This document shows, piece by piece, positions 1 through 13,020 of a DNA stretch of 64,000 nucleotides (position 1 is the first letter of the stretch; each line of letters begins with the position of its first letter). The notes below the pieces were generated by a model, which was not told the DNA's origin, did no database searches, and worked only from the letters and a program-made list of their open reading frames with translations. The position numbers and the translations under genes are program-made. Source of the stretch: Casuarius casuarius (taxonomy: Eukaryota; Chordata; Aves; Casuariiformes; Casuariidae); NCBI GenBank assembly GCA_003342895.1, contig PTFA01000277.1:1049288-1113287 (forward strand), written 5' to 3'.

Positions 1-2999
1 TTTAGTTTAGTGTAACTTTGTACTTCATGATTTCTTGTGAAAAGATTGCAGTATTGTTTCTGAGCAATCCATTGATGTTTCTCAGAGGTATAANTCTGTA
101 TGGAAGAAAGCGCAGCTTTCACAGAGCAGTCATGGGGCAATTGTCACTCAGAGTAAAACCCAAGAATATTTTAATAATGTGATATCATCTGAGAGCTGAT
201 CTCAAAATTTGATAACATTTGGGCTTTTTAAACTTTTCAAATATCTATAAATGTGCTACAGAAATAGGTCAATTTTGCATGTATTTTTTTATATTCTTTT
301 ATAATTTCAGGTGACTTCTGGTTTTGAAGATGGAAATGTGACCTTACTGATATTAAACCTATTTTTTAAATCAGTAAATCTGTTGTTTATTTTTGAGCTT
401 CAAGATAAAAATTACCGTATTTTCTGTTCTGCTGTAGCTTTGATTCTGTTCTCAAATGACTACACGGAGTGAAAAACTTGCTTAGTAGTAGTATTATTTC
501 TGCCATATATTTCCAAGCAGTATTGCAGACTGCTGCTATTCTGCCAGACTTCTCTAAATCTGCTATAGCACATCATATATTTCTTTNCCTCCATAGCAAA
601 TTGATACTATTATACCAAAAAAAGGGGAAAAAGTTATCTGAAATTCAGATATAAATTACAACATGTTATTAAACTGTCTTCTAAAGTACACAATAGTTAT
701 ACTGAGGTTTTAGCCGTACCAAAATCATTTGGCATAACTATCTGAGAAACTGCAGAATAACTCTGGCTTTGGTCTGCTTGTTCCTGTTTAAAAACAGTAC
801 AAAACAGTGAAGAACAGCAAATACATGTTCTGCTGACTGCTGTGGTCTTTTCTTGATAGGACATTACAATCCTAAGTTTGATTTCCTTTGAGTTATATAT
901 TTCTGATTGCTATGTAGTGATGAGATGTACAAAATGTGGGGGGGAAGATGAGGCAGTCAACATCAGAATTAAAAAATCCACATGAAGTTCCATGGAAAAC
1001 ACTTTCTTTGTTCAATGTTGCTAATTTAAAAGTTACACAAATGTCATCTTAGATCTCTGATTTATTGTTTAAGAAGGGATTTAAACAACAAAATTCTTTT
1101 AGTTTGTTCAAGGTAGTTGAGATTTTGATAAGAGTCTGTAGATATTTGAGAGTCGTTATTACTGAGAGTAATTTATACAGATGATTTACTTCAGTAGAAT
1201 TACAGTTTTGCGTTTGGAAAAATAATAAGTTACAGTGAGAATGAAAAAAATTGAGGTCGCATNAGTTTTCTTTTGAGTAGTTTTTTATGGGAACTTCTGG
1301 ATGTCTGTTTTCTTGAGATACTAGAATATTTTGTCCATTCTCATTGTACATATGTATATTAGAGAAAAGCCTTCTTTTACAGGCTAAAAAATCCCATAAA
1401 TACAGCATGTTGCATCTCTTCTGTCTCTGCATATTAACAGCTAATAGCTTTTTGAAGAAAATGGAAGTGTTTGTTTTGCTCTTAAGTCTTCATGCAATCT
1501 GCAATGTTTCAGATTTTATTTTAGATGCCATAGATCATTAGTGTGCTTTCTTCCTTAATTTGGATTACGAGCATACTAACAACTTTTAAACATTCATTCG
1601 TGGCTATCCTTACTCCCAGCATGTTCTTCAGTGTATCTGTAGAGTTACAAATTGGAGAGTGGGGATCCCCGGAGACTTCCTCACACTATGCTAACAAGTC
1701 TTACAAAGAACTTTTGGGCTTACCCTGCAGAGTGATGAGGAGCCTTGTGGTGCTAAGGTTAGGCAAAACTTCTGTCAGTGAAAGGGATACAGAGTTCTTG
1801 ACAGAAAGTCTTTGCTACGAAAATGTGAAGTCCTCAGCGAGAAAAGGAATTGCAGGCTTCCTTGAAAACAGCTTAGTCATCAGTAACTTACAGTNTAAAT
1901 GAGTTAGGAGTCTGGGCTAACATAATGAACAGAAATTAAGCTCTTATTGGTGGAGTGAGGGAGGTAACATCTAAAGAACATGTTGCTTTATTCATTACAG
2001 GTTGTATGAAGGGAATTTAGTGAACTGGCAGTTGGCCTGTCTGCGAGATAATAACTCATATTTTTAGAAGCTAATGGAGTGCATTTAGCTCAAAAAAATT
2101 CCTCTGTGATGTATTTAACTCTTTGTTCTCAGTGTCGGCATTTGATGAATAAAGCTTTTCTTAGCTGAGACTGAAGCAGATGGTGATATCTTTTGCTACC
2201 TAAAAATCTAGTTTCAGATTTGGCATTGCGTATCTATAGACATGTGTGATAACAGCAATGCTAGTGACATTGGTGTTGAGACTTGCTTTCTTTCAGCATG
2301 GTCATATTAAGCAGTTGCTAGACCTGCAGTACGTAGTTCTGCTATGTTCTCAGAGAACAGTAGGAAACATTGGTTCAAACAGAGATGTGTTGTTAACNTG
2401 TCTGATGTGTTACTGATTCGTAACTATTTTCATGTTCTGCTACTGCAGTAAGTGTGTTTTACTAGTGATGTGTTTTGTTATCGTTATTTATTGAGAGATG
2501 CATTTGGCTGCATTTATCCACAGAGCACGAGACATTTCCTTCTTATTTGAGGGAGATATTCTTTCCATTCAGATGACAAAGGTCCTTATCAGCAGAAGGC
2601 CCTATCTTACACAAATGTTCAGTTCGTGTACATTGGCAAAGGGGGAGTTTTAAACATTTTTTGCTTGTCCCTGGGAAATAACAAGAGAAGATGAGACTCC
2701 CACCTCACAGAACTGTCATCCTGAAGAGTTGGAGGCCTGAGGGACTGAAACTTACTCATTCTATAATGGTATGAAGCAAGGGAGAGTTAAGCAAATGCCA
2801 GACTGTGGGAAGTTTTCAGCGTTTAGTTGGAGTTTGAGGATGTACATCTTGGATGCAGTGTTTGGACATGTGTAATGTCTGGGATTTACTGCTGAGTACC
2901 CATGCTCTTCTCAGCACTATTTAGATAGCTGTAGTTTACAGTATCATATTAATGAACCTCAGAGTTATCGCTCATGCATGCTGTTTAGCCTTTCTGTGA
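1..2999. other. AT-rich intronic sequence, nothing recognised
   Basis: I see no repeat, RNA or coding signature. Open frames of about 60-127 codons at 469-654, 1049-1432 and 1543-1902 are low-complexity or contain ambiguous bases, and they lack splice sites or motifs. Single N bases occur at intervals. Confidence 0.6.
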
Positions 3000-4290
3000 C
3001 TATGGTTCCCCTTACTGCTTAGATTCTCTCAGCTTTCTGCTAGCTGCTTTTTTTTTCTTTTTCTCCCCCCCCCCCCCCCCACCTTCTCTCCTTGGTATAG
3101 TTACAAATTCCGTGCATCCCTTACTTTCTGTAAGCTCATTCCTAATGCTCCCCTTGTAATTACAACATCTCTGTCCAAACCTCAGCCCTGCATATGTAGT
3201 CTGTTTTCTTTGCTCTTGATTATGCTGTCTGAGGCATCTCTGACATCCTGGGATCAAACTGATCTCCTCGGTTGCAACATTATTTTCTTTCTCTTTTTGT
3301 TCTGCAGTCTTTTCTCACTTTGCATNTCATGTCATCAGTCCTGCCTGCTTTTGCCTAGTCTCTACCTCTGACTCATTATTTGAAAACTTTTATCTTCTTT
3401 CTCCAGCTTTTCATTTTTTAGTATGGATGGGTTCCTATCTACTTTCTGTAGTTTTAACTTAAAAAAGTACAAAGTGGCTTCTCTCTTTGGCAACTCCTTC
3501 CTTTTCACAGACCATAAAGATGTTTCATTTGGTCTTCTTGGATCACTGCGTTTGTCTCAGTTACTGCATTTTTTCTATCTCTTTCTCAAGCCCACTTCCA
3601 GGACTTTCATCCTTTTACTTTTTCAGTGTCTTTTGTTTTTTTGTTTTCACAATACAAGTATATTTCAGTTTTTTTCANATTAAAAAAAACTTCACTTACC
3701 TACCCAAATTCTGCGTTTCTGCCTCCAGTTTCTTAATTCATTGAATCTTCTGCTTATGGCCACTGACAAGTTTTTCTTCTTCATTTTCATTCCAATTGCT
3801 CTTGAGTCCAGCTTCTTNCCTCTGCATTCTGCTAGCAGTGAACTTGCCAAATTCCCTAGTGCAGTTGTTCTAGGCAGAGCTCAGAACTACACTTGTCCTC
3901 TCATGACGCTGTCAAGGCTTTCAGGTGAAATGTTGCCAGAAGTGAAAACATACTTTGGTCAGTTTCACTGAGTCTTTTTTTTTCTTTCCTCTTACTAAAT
4001 TTTGAAAAATCCATTATTTACAGAAGCCTGCTTTCCATTTACCAATGTTCTTCATTACAGTGGACAGTGTAACAAATCTGCCCATCACTGAAACCTCGGC
4101 CCTTGCTGTGAGTGCCTTCTTTCTGTATTGTCTTGTTTTCGCTTCACTGTCTGCCATTGCCTTTAGTTGCTTGTATTGTGTTGCGGTTCTAAATGCTATG
4201 ACACAAGGATCAGCTTCCAATTTTCATTATTCAGGTGAGACAAAATGTATTCATTTTTGTTTAAGAACTTTTTTGTAATCTTTTTTTACT
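3000..4290. other. Pyrimidine-rich tract (plus strand), unexplained
   Basis: For about 1.3 kb the plus strand is strongly T/C-biased, with many TTTCTTT and CTCC words. It includes a C16 run at 3065-3080. On the minus strand a 68-codon frame (4014-4220) has the composition of real coding sequence (ADSEAKTRQYRKKALTARAE) but matches no family I know. The bias over this length suggests an old insertion such as a decayed retroelement or retropseudogene rather than ordinary intron. No ends or target-site duplication were seen. Confidence 0.35.
3065..3080 (+). repeat. Poly-C homopolymer (C16)
   Basis: A perfect run of 16 cytosines lies inside the pyrimidine-rich tract and is preceded by T runs. Its length is likely to be unreliable in the assembly. 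Confidence 0.9.
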
Positions 4291-5284
4291 GAGATGCCAT
4301 ATATATCCCCTGTTGGGCCACCCCCCACCCCCACAATTAATGGGAGGAGAACTTACCTACTCTTTAAAGGGATTTGTGGGAATTTTGGGGGGTTAGCATT
4401 TNGGTGATGCAATTTTCAGTTTCACTGCCAATCAGGTGGTTTTCACATGGAGCTAAGGTAAAGGTTCATCCCTAAGCTATACCCAACAAGGGAAGCCTTG
4501 GCTTAGGAGACCTCCAAATCTTCCAAGAGAGAAAGAAAAGAAAAATGTATTAACTTTTGTAAAACTAGACCAAACCCCAGAAAGAACCTACATAAACTAT
4601 GAAACTAAGACTTAATCCTGAGGCTGAATAAAATAATAAATTAGTATATAAAATAAAATATTTTTGACCTAGGAAGTGGTTAGATTTCTCTTTTGCAAAG
4701 ACTGACCAAACTCTTCCTTACCTGAACAAGTTTGTTAATTTGTGTTCCATAAACTTCAATACACAACACGATAATAATTTTAGTAAAAGTGTAGAAAATT
4801 TTTTTAAGTTATGTGAAGGATTTTTTGAAGTAAACAGTAAATAGCAGTTGTGCACCAAAGCTAAGCTTTGTTTTTGTGGCTTTCTGTTTTTTTGATTTCT
4901 ACACTTAAAAGCTTTTGNCAGGCAGAGTATCATCAAATTACACATTTTATTTTAAAAAGCTATACCGTGAGTACTTCAGTTGCTTGTAATTTAACTTCTT
5001 TAACAAAAACTTGAAAGCTGCTGGCTGTGTGGTCCTGGTCAATTTTGATAAGTACAGAGTAAAAAGAAGTATTGTTTTTCTTGGTGTGATTATCTATGTG
5101 TACCTCTCTGTACATACGGGCACTCAAGAGTGGAGACTTCCTAGCCTTAGCAGTTCAAAGGCATATTCCTGCTCTGTCCTTGCATGTATGGTGTGTAGGT
5201 GATGACAATGGAAAGAGCATGCTGCAGTTTCTCTCAGTTGTCTAAAAGCATTCTGAGGCAGCTTTTTAAACATCAGCCTCTGTT
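4291..5284. other. Intronic sequence, nothing recognised
   Basis: It contains a short C/A-rich patch (CCACCCCCCACCCCCAC near 4319-4335), a G-rich patch near 4386 and otherwise AT-rich DNA. No gene or repeat family is identified. Confidence 0.5.
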
Positions 5285-6050
5285 TTTGTTCTTATTTATT
5301 TTCTTGTTTTTACTGGCTGTACTTGCTTTGTCCTACTTTCTTTGTTTAAAGTAACGTCTTTTCTCTCCCATTCATCTTTCCTCTTCCCTTCTCAATGACA
5401 TTTCTTTCTGAAGTATGGCCCATCTTGACGATGATACTTTCTTTTCCTTGATGAATGTGTAAGGTCATTGTTGTCTTTGGTGAAGAACACATTCTTGAAA
5501 AACGCAGCATCTGTCAAAATCTGAGCCAAAAACTTGGGAGGAGTGGGAAGTTCCTTGTGAACAGATCCATCGTTCAGGTTAGAGTTAACTCTGAACCAAG
5601 ATCCATTCTCAAACCGCATCAGGCTTCATTAGTCTGTGACTAATGTCTCCCAAGGACACTTTACCAGTAGGATCATACCTTCCTCTTCCTTCTCAGCAAA
5701 GTCAACGTGGTAAGACCTCTTGGTCTCCAAGTAAAAAGGCAGCTTCACTTGGCTTGTGACCTTCACTTTTCCAGAGGATCTTACTGGACTGGGAATTGGG
5801 AATGCTTTTTCTTTTGTCAACAGGAAGGATGTTATATTATCTTCATTGCTATCAGCAATGTATGACTTTAGGGCATTTGCTGTTGCAGATTATCTAGCCT
5901 TTCTGAAGTCACCGCTGGAAGTAATTGACATTCTCCAGGATGCTTTCCTATATGTTTTTTTCTGTTCTGCCTTACAATCTCAATGGAAAACATCTGAAAA
6001 CTTGAGATTGAAAAAAGCTGAGGATATAAAGCAAGTGGAAGATACTTAAG
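5285..6050 (-). pseudogene. Decayed coding sequence, probable processed pseudogene of unidentified parent
   Basis: Read on the minus strand, 5931 down to 5389 gives about 181 codons of protein-like sequence in one overall frame. It starts at a Met (MSITSSGDFRKAR). It has an in-frame stop soon after. It continues through NALKSYIADSNEDN, PIPSPVRSSGKVKV and FYLETKRSYHVDFAEKEEEG. It shifts frame for about 20 codons (DPTGKVSLGDISHRLMKP), then returns to ENGSWFRVNSN, KELPTPPKFLAQILTD and a basic C terminus (SRKRKYHRQDGPYF) before a stop at 5389. The two compensating frameshifts and the early stop show decay of a real protein. No introns interrupt it, and an A-rich stretch with AATAAATAAG follows its stop at about 5280-5310, as in a reverse-transcribed mRNA. 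I cannot name the parent. An old non-retro duplicate or a retroelement-encoded protein are alternatives. Confidence 0.6.
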
Positions 6051-8374
6051 GTACAGACCATAAGTGTACTTCAGTGAGCATAATCAAGACAAAAAGCTTT
6101 CCATCTCAAAGTATTTGTGCCAGCAGTGTGAATGTGTTCATATATAATGCATCTCAGATGACCTCTGAATATCTCTTCCTTTTTCTTTGAAGCAGAGTCA
6201 CACGTGAACCATTTCTGATGAAGTTTTTAAGTTCACACACTTTATGCACAATTTTTCAGACAAAAAGCTCTCCTAGACATACATGCATGCTCCCTGTAAT
6301 ATGTAAGCTAGTGAGAGAAGAATATAATTATTTTTACTGATTGCATCTTGCAGGCACAGATATTCTCATTCTTGAACAGTTTCTAGCCTGAATAGTTTCT
6401 GGTTCATCGAATTCTAAAGGGGGGCCTCCTGCCCTCCGATAAAGAAATGTTAGACCCTCAGTCAATACTGAAAGTAAAAACTCAGGGTAAAGTGCCTGTA
6501 AGAAGCTTTTTGGAGTTAATGAACATGAAGGAAATGTGCATTGGTATATATTTTGTGCACAGATAATGGACCTCAAATAATAGTCTTTGGTGTCTTCATA
6601 GTCTAAAAATTAGTCAGACGCATGGAATATTTTATATCTACTATTGCTACTGCAGTCATCTGCCTAGTTCAAAGTCTCTCTCTTCCCAAATAAGACTGCA
6701 CCTTAATTAGTGTATCAGGTAATGTTACTGAAACTCGTCTTGGGTGGTTCATTGTCTGTTGTTCATCATGTCTTCCTGGAAGAGCTGTGTGAGTTTAGTT
6801 TGGTAGTATCTTGGAAATGTTTGGAGGGAAAGATTATGAACAGACTTGTTGCGCTGTGCAACACAAGTTGAAGAAATAAGTTTTTTCACAGGGTGAAAAA
6901 AGCTGAAAAGTTTGTGATGACTTTTTTAAGCTTCTTGTTAGAGCTAACTTCAGTCAGACCAGCCTCTCAAAGATAGCTTTGTCTTTGCCCTGACAAACTT
7001 TGCTCTTACAAAAGAGAATGCTTTTCTGATGAGAATTGTTGGCTCTTTATTCTGTAGTTTTACTTATTTTGACAGTACAATGTACTTAGGCTTGAAGACC
7101 CTTGAAGATAAGGTAGTGACCGAGCATAGAAAATACAAAACAAATGTGATGTATTTGTGTAGTTTATGTTGCTTAGAAGATGGACTGTAGCATAATAAAT
7201 GATTTGTCTCATTTGAGAAACCTTCCCAGATGTGTGTGTTTTCAGAGATGCAATGTAATGAATCTAAGAGTTTAGGGTTTGGTTTTCTTACAGTTCACAG
7301 GCATTTAGTATTGATGAAACAGCCCATCATCCTTTTTAGCAACATGACAGCTTCAGAAAAGACTGATTTGAGGTTCTCAAATAATTCAGCCCTACCTTAC
7401 ATTTGAAGAAGTTACACATCAGAGGTTTTTTTTCACCCCTTTTCAACGACATTTAACTTTTTCTGTGTCATTTATATGGATTATGGTGTTGTGGATTGTG
7501 GTGCTAAGGAGATCTTTTCGGGAGCCGGTGAAGAGAAGACTAACAGGGAACTGATGGTTGAGGCCATGATAATGATTTGTTGGAATCTTGATCGTTTTGG
7601 TTGGAGCAGCTATTAATCTAAGCACCTTCTACTGAGATTGACAGAATATTTTTACTTACGAATAACCTATATATATACAAATGGTGGCATTTAAGTTTTA
7701 ACAGAAGAAAGTTTTACCCATTTAGTTTAATGGAAACAAAAGATTGCCTAATGTCAATTGAAGTGTGAGGCAAAGGACCAATTTCGCTGTTGGTATAACA
7801 GTGTTAGTGTGAATTCCAAATACTAGCAGAAAAGTTGTAACACAGTAAAGCTGCTCATGCAAAAGTGACTAGCCAACTGCTTTCTGTATTGATTTTTAAA
7901 ATACTTTTGAGTGTAAACTGCTCTTTCAAAGTCTTACAAAAACGTGCATTCTNTGATTTTTGTCCTCCTTTGGTCCTTGCTGCAAATGGCCCTTTGTTAG
8001 ATTTTAGTTGTGAAGTGGTTTAATGCCACTACTTAATGTTTATATCCTTAATTTGGTGCTAGTGCTTTAAGAATACTGTTACAAATTTGGCTAACACCAG
8101 GGAATACTTACCGCTGAGGAGTCAGGAGGGGAAACATAAGAGCAAAATCTTTTTTCTCAACTTCTATTTAAAAAATACCATGGTTATTGACTTTAAATGA
8201 AAGTGAGTACTTCTGAATTAGGAGGTCCTTTCTAGCCATATTCTAAGCATATTTAGCCAGAGAGGACCACATTTCTTTTCCTTCCGGTGTTCGATATGAC
8301 ATGGTAAAATACATTCAGTTGATCCGCAGATGGTGATCTGCTTTGTAGGAACCATTGGCACAGATTGGTTCAGT
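6051..8374. other. Intronic sequence, nothing recognised
   Basis: AT-rich single-copy-looking DNA. The open frames at 6334-6576 and 7443-7625 (minus) have no motif or splice context. Confidence 0.5.
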
Positions 8375-8460
8375 GTTCATGCTCATATTTTGAGGAGGGG
8401 GTTGGACTAATAACCTCTGGAAGCCTCTTCCAAGCTTAATTATTATTTTATGATTGTATG
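8375..8460 (+). mobile_element. CR1 LINE, 3' end fragment
   Basis: The segment GAGGAGGGGGTTGGACTA followed by ATAACCTCTGGAAGCCTCTTCC and a tail TTTTATGATTGTATGG is the conserved 3' end of avian CR1 (TTGGACTAGATGACCTCCAGAGG, then the 8-bp ATTCTATG-type tail). Orientation is +. It is heavily 5'-truncated, as most CR1 copies are. The left boundary is uncertain and may extend back to about 8320. Confidence 0.85.
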
Positions 8461-10282
8461 GCACAATTTATGACAAGGACTGTCATAAGCATTTATTGCG
8501 TACAGCAGAGAACTCAAAACTCTTTTTTCGGTTAATGAAAACCAGGATCTTCCTACCATATATGCTTTTACAGTGGATCCCAAGAAATTAGAAAAGTTTT
8601 TCTGTGAACTGTGAAATGAAACTGGAATCATGGGACCTCATGGCAAAGAGAAAAAGTATCTGAGAGCATGTATTTCATTCTGGAGGGTGGCTTGTATTGT
8701 GTTTTCTTGCACTTTGAAATGTTACTGCTTTAGGCAGTAAGGAACTCTGTAGGAAGAAGATCAGTATTTTGGCACTCAATCTTTTGGAGTACTTTTTTTA
8801 TATGTGATGGTGTATTAATGCAGCATGAATGAAATCTAGTGTTATTACATTCAGGATGCACAAGCAGCTCAGAGATTGAGGCAAATAGATTCAATTAAAA
8901 TATTCAGTATTATAATTATATGAATACTTTTTGTAAACAACATTGAAAAATCTTGATCTTCAACCCAAAGGAAAATAACTTCTTTAGGAGGGAATAAAGC
9001 GTCTCTTGGAGTTGTATTAGAATGATACCAAAGCATTTGTAGTAATTGTACATAATATGCAGTGTGAGTTCCTCTGTGAAAAGTGATTTCTTCAATCCTA
9101 ACAACTTCTAAGCAGGCAAGACTGTGCATCATACAGGTGGGGAACAGATGACTTGTCTGGGAATACGTTGATAAAGTATTTCTAACTAAGCATAGCTATA
9201 CATGCAATGCTATGCATTCTAGCCCTCATCCTCTTCAGAAAGAGTCTTAGTCACAGCTTCTGAATTTTGGTAGGGCAAAGTAATTTATGTGGCCTTGGGC
9301 TAACTAATTCTGTTTAATTATTTGTATCAGTTAACTAAGAATAATAGAAACCTTTGATAATAGATCATCACAGAATTACTACTCTTTGTTATAAACAGTG
9401 TCCTTAAGTAAATGAAGAGTTGTTGTTTTTACTTTTTAGTACTTGAGCCATATAAACCATTGCATGCGTTTTGAATAATGATGAATTAACTATGCATATT
9501 TATATCTGTGTTGATGCTTACAGTGCTATAGAGGACAGTTCTTGATCCACGTAACATTAGTGAGACTCCTATGGAATACAGCTACTTTAACAATGGCTAT
9601 TTTAGTAGCTGTTGTACTAACAAGTGCAGTAGTTTACATAAGGGCCTTCTATGACCTCAAAATGGTGAGAAGATTTACCAGATCCCCATACCCCAACCCC
9701 TGTTGTGCCTTGTCGAGCCCACCTGTTACCTCCTGTTGATANTGAGTTGCAAAGAACTGAAGTGGGTTACCACAAATTAAAGTAATTATCTGTGGGTAGC
9801 TCAGGGCATAGATCCATCTATCTGTATCTTACTATGGCAAATCAAGGCTAATATTATTTGATCTTTAAGGTCCTAAAAGTAAGGAGAAAGAAAAAAAAAA
9901 AGCGGGGCATGTGGTTCGAAAGGCTCAGAAAAATAAAGCAATCACAGGCAATCTAGCTGAAGCCTTAGGATCCTGATTTGAAATCTCCTACTGGATCCAA
10001 ATAGGCGAGAACACCACACTACTGCTATTAAGCGCTGAACCTAAATTGGGGACAGGTCATGAGATTTGTTGTTCTTGTCACCCCTTTCCAGGGTTCCCCC
10101 CTCCGCACCTTTTTTTTTTTCCCCCCGAGTTTCTTTGTTCAAATGTGTTCTTGAACAAGACATGAATAAATACATTATTTCTCTAAATAACTAAGTTTTC
10201 TAGCAGAGATATTTTTGGCCTGTTTTAGAGTCTGGAGAGGAATACTTGCTTACAAAACTACTTTTTTGTTCATTTATTTAAG
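8461..10282. other. Intronic sequence before exon 1; GC-richer patch at 9600-10130
   Basis: Mostly AT-rich DNA. Around 9600-10130 the sequence is less AT-rich, with an A12 run (9890s), an AATAAA near 9932 and a T/C-rich end near 10105-10125, suggesting an old insertion I cannot classify. The frame at 9542-9739 gives a hydrophobic stretch (TMAILVAVVLTSAVVYI) but has no start context or splice sites and is not called a gene. Confidence 0.4.
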
Positions 10283-10375
10283 GTTGCTAATCTTGCTTGT
10301 TCATTGTCAACAAATGAAGATGGAATGAAAATTGTCCAAATGGCAGCTAATCACATAGAGACTTTGTGCCCACAG
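10283..10375 (+). CDS. CTNNA3: Alpha-T-catenin internal coding exon (31 codons, phase 0/0)
   Basis: This 93-bp exon encodes 31 residues that begin VANLACSLSTNEDG and end HIETLCPQ. It is bounded by an acceptor (T-rich tract, then TTTAAG) and a donor (CACAG|GTATGA), and both ends are in phase 0. VANLACS...NE-G-K-V...LCPQ is the alpha-catenin signature in the middle M region, at about residues 460-490 by analogy with alpha-E-catenin. Alpha-E and alpha-N have SISNNEEGVKLVRM here. STNEDGMKIV followed by AANHIETLCPQ is the alpha-T form. Alpha-catenins link beta-catenin or plakoglobin on cadherins to F-actin. The M region is a set of helical bundles that unfolds under force and controls vinculin binding. 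There is no stop or frameshift. The preceding exon is not found in the 10.3 kb upstream. The family call is near certain and the paralog call is strong. Confidence 0.96.
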
Positions 10376-13020
10376 GTATGACTTTTTCAATTAATTCCCA
10401 TCACAGTGCACTGGGTGTATGCTGTATTTTTGTTGTACAACACAGATGCTTCTTCATAGTCTTCAAGCTAAAATTCACAGTCAGTTCACACTAAAATTCA
10501 GGTAAGTTGAGACCAAAGGATAAATAAGCAGCAAAAAATTCAATTAATACTTGTATTTCTTTGTGGTAAAATAGTTAATAGTTTATATTGATTAGGAGCC
10601 TTAAAAAGTTGCAAGAATTGCAATGGGAAGAAACAAATGCTGCTAAATATTTCTGACATTAAACCTGATTGAATGAATAATGTTCCATGATAGGTAAATT
10701 GGAAGTGTCTTTGCTTTTACAGAGCAATGCATACTTTGACTTTTAACTTGAAGTATTATTGCATCTTGATTTAGTGTGTATGTATATATGTGAATGTTCC
10801 AGTGTGAATTCCTCTGATTATCAACAATCCAAAAGCTTGAAATTTTGCCTTAAGCAACTGAATGAGAAGCAGCAGAGCTGCAGATACATTTTGGGGAATG
10901 TATTAGGTATGAAAAAGGTATTCACTCTGTATTTGTCATGTTCAAAATAATGCACATACAAAATTCTGCAATTGTAATCTTCTATTTAAAGCAAAACATG
11001 TTATCAATTTGTGTGAATCTGAGTCCATCAGCCTTGAGACTTGTATAAATTCAAGACCGTTAGTTCTTTAAAGAACAATATAGGTTACACAGTGGCCTAA
11101 ATATTAATACTGCTTCACATGTTTGAATGATAAATGCAGTTGAAATAGCAAAGAGCAAATATTAATAACATGTTCAATTACAAGGTTGAGGAGTCCATTT
11201 TATGCCTGTTGAGTAAATGGCAAGACTCAGAGAAACTTGCATCAAGAAAATGTGATAGTCTGAAAATACCACAAACGACAGTGTTTTCTCTTGAATCATT
11301 CAGTTTGTGTCTATTTCTATAATGTTTTTACAGTTCACTGTTTTCCATTCCACTCTTTTGCTTTAATTTATTACTGGTTTTAATCTTGTAAGAAGAATTT
11401 ATGAACAGCTTCTTCCAGGTTCTTTGTTTTTCTGAGGGTACAAATACACCTTTTTAATACATTATTATGCATCCAAATGTAATTTTCTTTCTTTTTATTG
11501 AAAACTTGCACTTTAAGTATTGAATCTGGTACCAGAAACTCCTAAAATCCAGTTTTTACTCCAACATTGATTTTTCTCCACAGCCATTTAAGTTTCTAGG
11601 GTTTTAATTTCCTGTAGTAAAATGGAAGTTTGTTTGGTTCAAATTTTTTTTAACCTCAGGGTAAAAATGGGATGAATTAGTTCATNATTATAGATCTGTC
11701 TAAATGGTGACTGTGGTATGCATGTATTCAGATTATGTAATTATTAATGATGTGTTTATCATGCAGAATTTGCTGCTTTCTCAGATAAGCACCATGCCAT
11801 GTGAAAGCAATTGGTGTTTTACTTAAGTAACAGATAACAGAAGAAGGCTCCTACTTTTTTATAGTAAAGCAGATTTTGTCATATCACTTAAAAATTCTCC
11901 GCAGGGCAAGTAATTATCTCTGGAGATCTCTGCAGGGCATATCAATTAAAGTTTGGAAGGGGGAAATCTGCATGCAGAACTCCCCAATGTTCTTAGATCT
12001 TTAGGGTTAAAAAGTGTTTTTTACTCTCATATGCTCTAAAGGATACCTTGTTTGGAGAGAGCCATGTTGTTTGCATTGAAATCTGAATAGATTGAATTAA
12101 AAGGACTCCAAAACCAGAAAAACCCGTGAAGTCTTGAGTTCTGCAGATTTGAGCANTAAAATTTCCCATATAGCTGTAGGGAAAAAGCAGACACAGAATT
12201 TGCAAACACTGGAGGAAAACCTTTTATATATTATTAGGATTCATACAAACACTTATGTTACACTGACTATACTGTACTGTAGTTAAAAATTGTGGGTTGT
12301 AATACTTGGATATACTCAACGAAAAGAAATTGGCTAGGTATACATAGATATACATTAGAGCAGATATGAAACACATAATGCTTGTTATTTCTATATTTGC
12401 ATGAATATTTCATGAGCAATTAACTTTAAAAATATTTACTGTTTTCTCTATAGTAATAGAATAAATAAAGAGCAACTAAGATGTTTCACAAAAAGAGAAA
12501 TAACTTCTAGCCTAATTGTTACTAGCTTTTGGGGAGGGAGGGTTTCTTGAATATTTTGTATAATACTTACAAAAATACCTACAAAAGGAAGCAAATACAG
12601 TTCTGGTTTTGAACAGCAAGAGTAGAAATCTGCAGAATTATTTTTTAATCTAGAATTTGAGTTTGTTACCCGTATGTTTCACTTCTGTGGTACATCTTAA
12701 GGAGTCTCTGGCTTCTCTTTTACACGTTTCTCTGGAATAAGCGAAGATTGCTGCTAGAGGTTAAACCTGTCAGAGCTACAGAAGATTAAAAAACATCCTA
12801 AATGTAGTAGAGTAGCAGCCAAGGGTGGGGGTTTCTCTTTGCCTGGATTCTTGATTTACAGGTACCTCCAATATGGCCTAATCCACTTTCAGGTGGCTCA
12901 ACAAGCATGTCTGGCACACATGGCTAAAAGGAGAGGAGAGCTAGGGAAAAAAAGACCCAGAAAAATCTGTTTGTGTTTGTGGATATAAAGAGGATCCAGC
13001 CTGCTCTCTGGCCTAGGTTC
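10376..13020. other. Intronic sequence, nothing recognised
   Basis: AT-rich intron start after the donor site. No repeat family or RNA gene is recognised, and the short open frames are chance. Confidence 0.5.

Larger units (their letters stand above)
1..10282 (+). other. CTNNA3: CTNNA3 intron upstream of the first exon (partial)
   Basis: This is the 3' part of an intron ending at the acceptor TTTATTTAAG at 10273-10282. Its 5' end is outside the window. No segment translates to the preceding alpha-catenin exon (the part with an ETN-PL--LIEAA-NG motif). The contents that can be recognised are listed separately. Every open frame is short, unsupported by splice sites and without family motifs. 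Confidence 0.9.

Noticed and set aside
9542..9739. 65-codon frame with a hydrophobic, membrane-like stretch
   Set aside because: Too short, no conserved motif, no splice sites or promoter. Hydrophobic runs arise easily from T-rich DNA.
1..10282. Possible preceding CTNNA3 exon
   Set aside because: No frame gives the expected alpha-catenin segment before V-A-N-L-A-C. It must lie upstream of the window.
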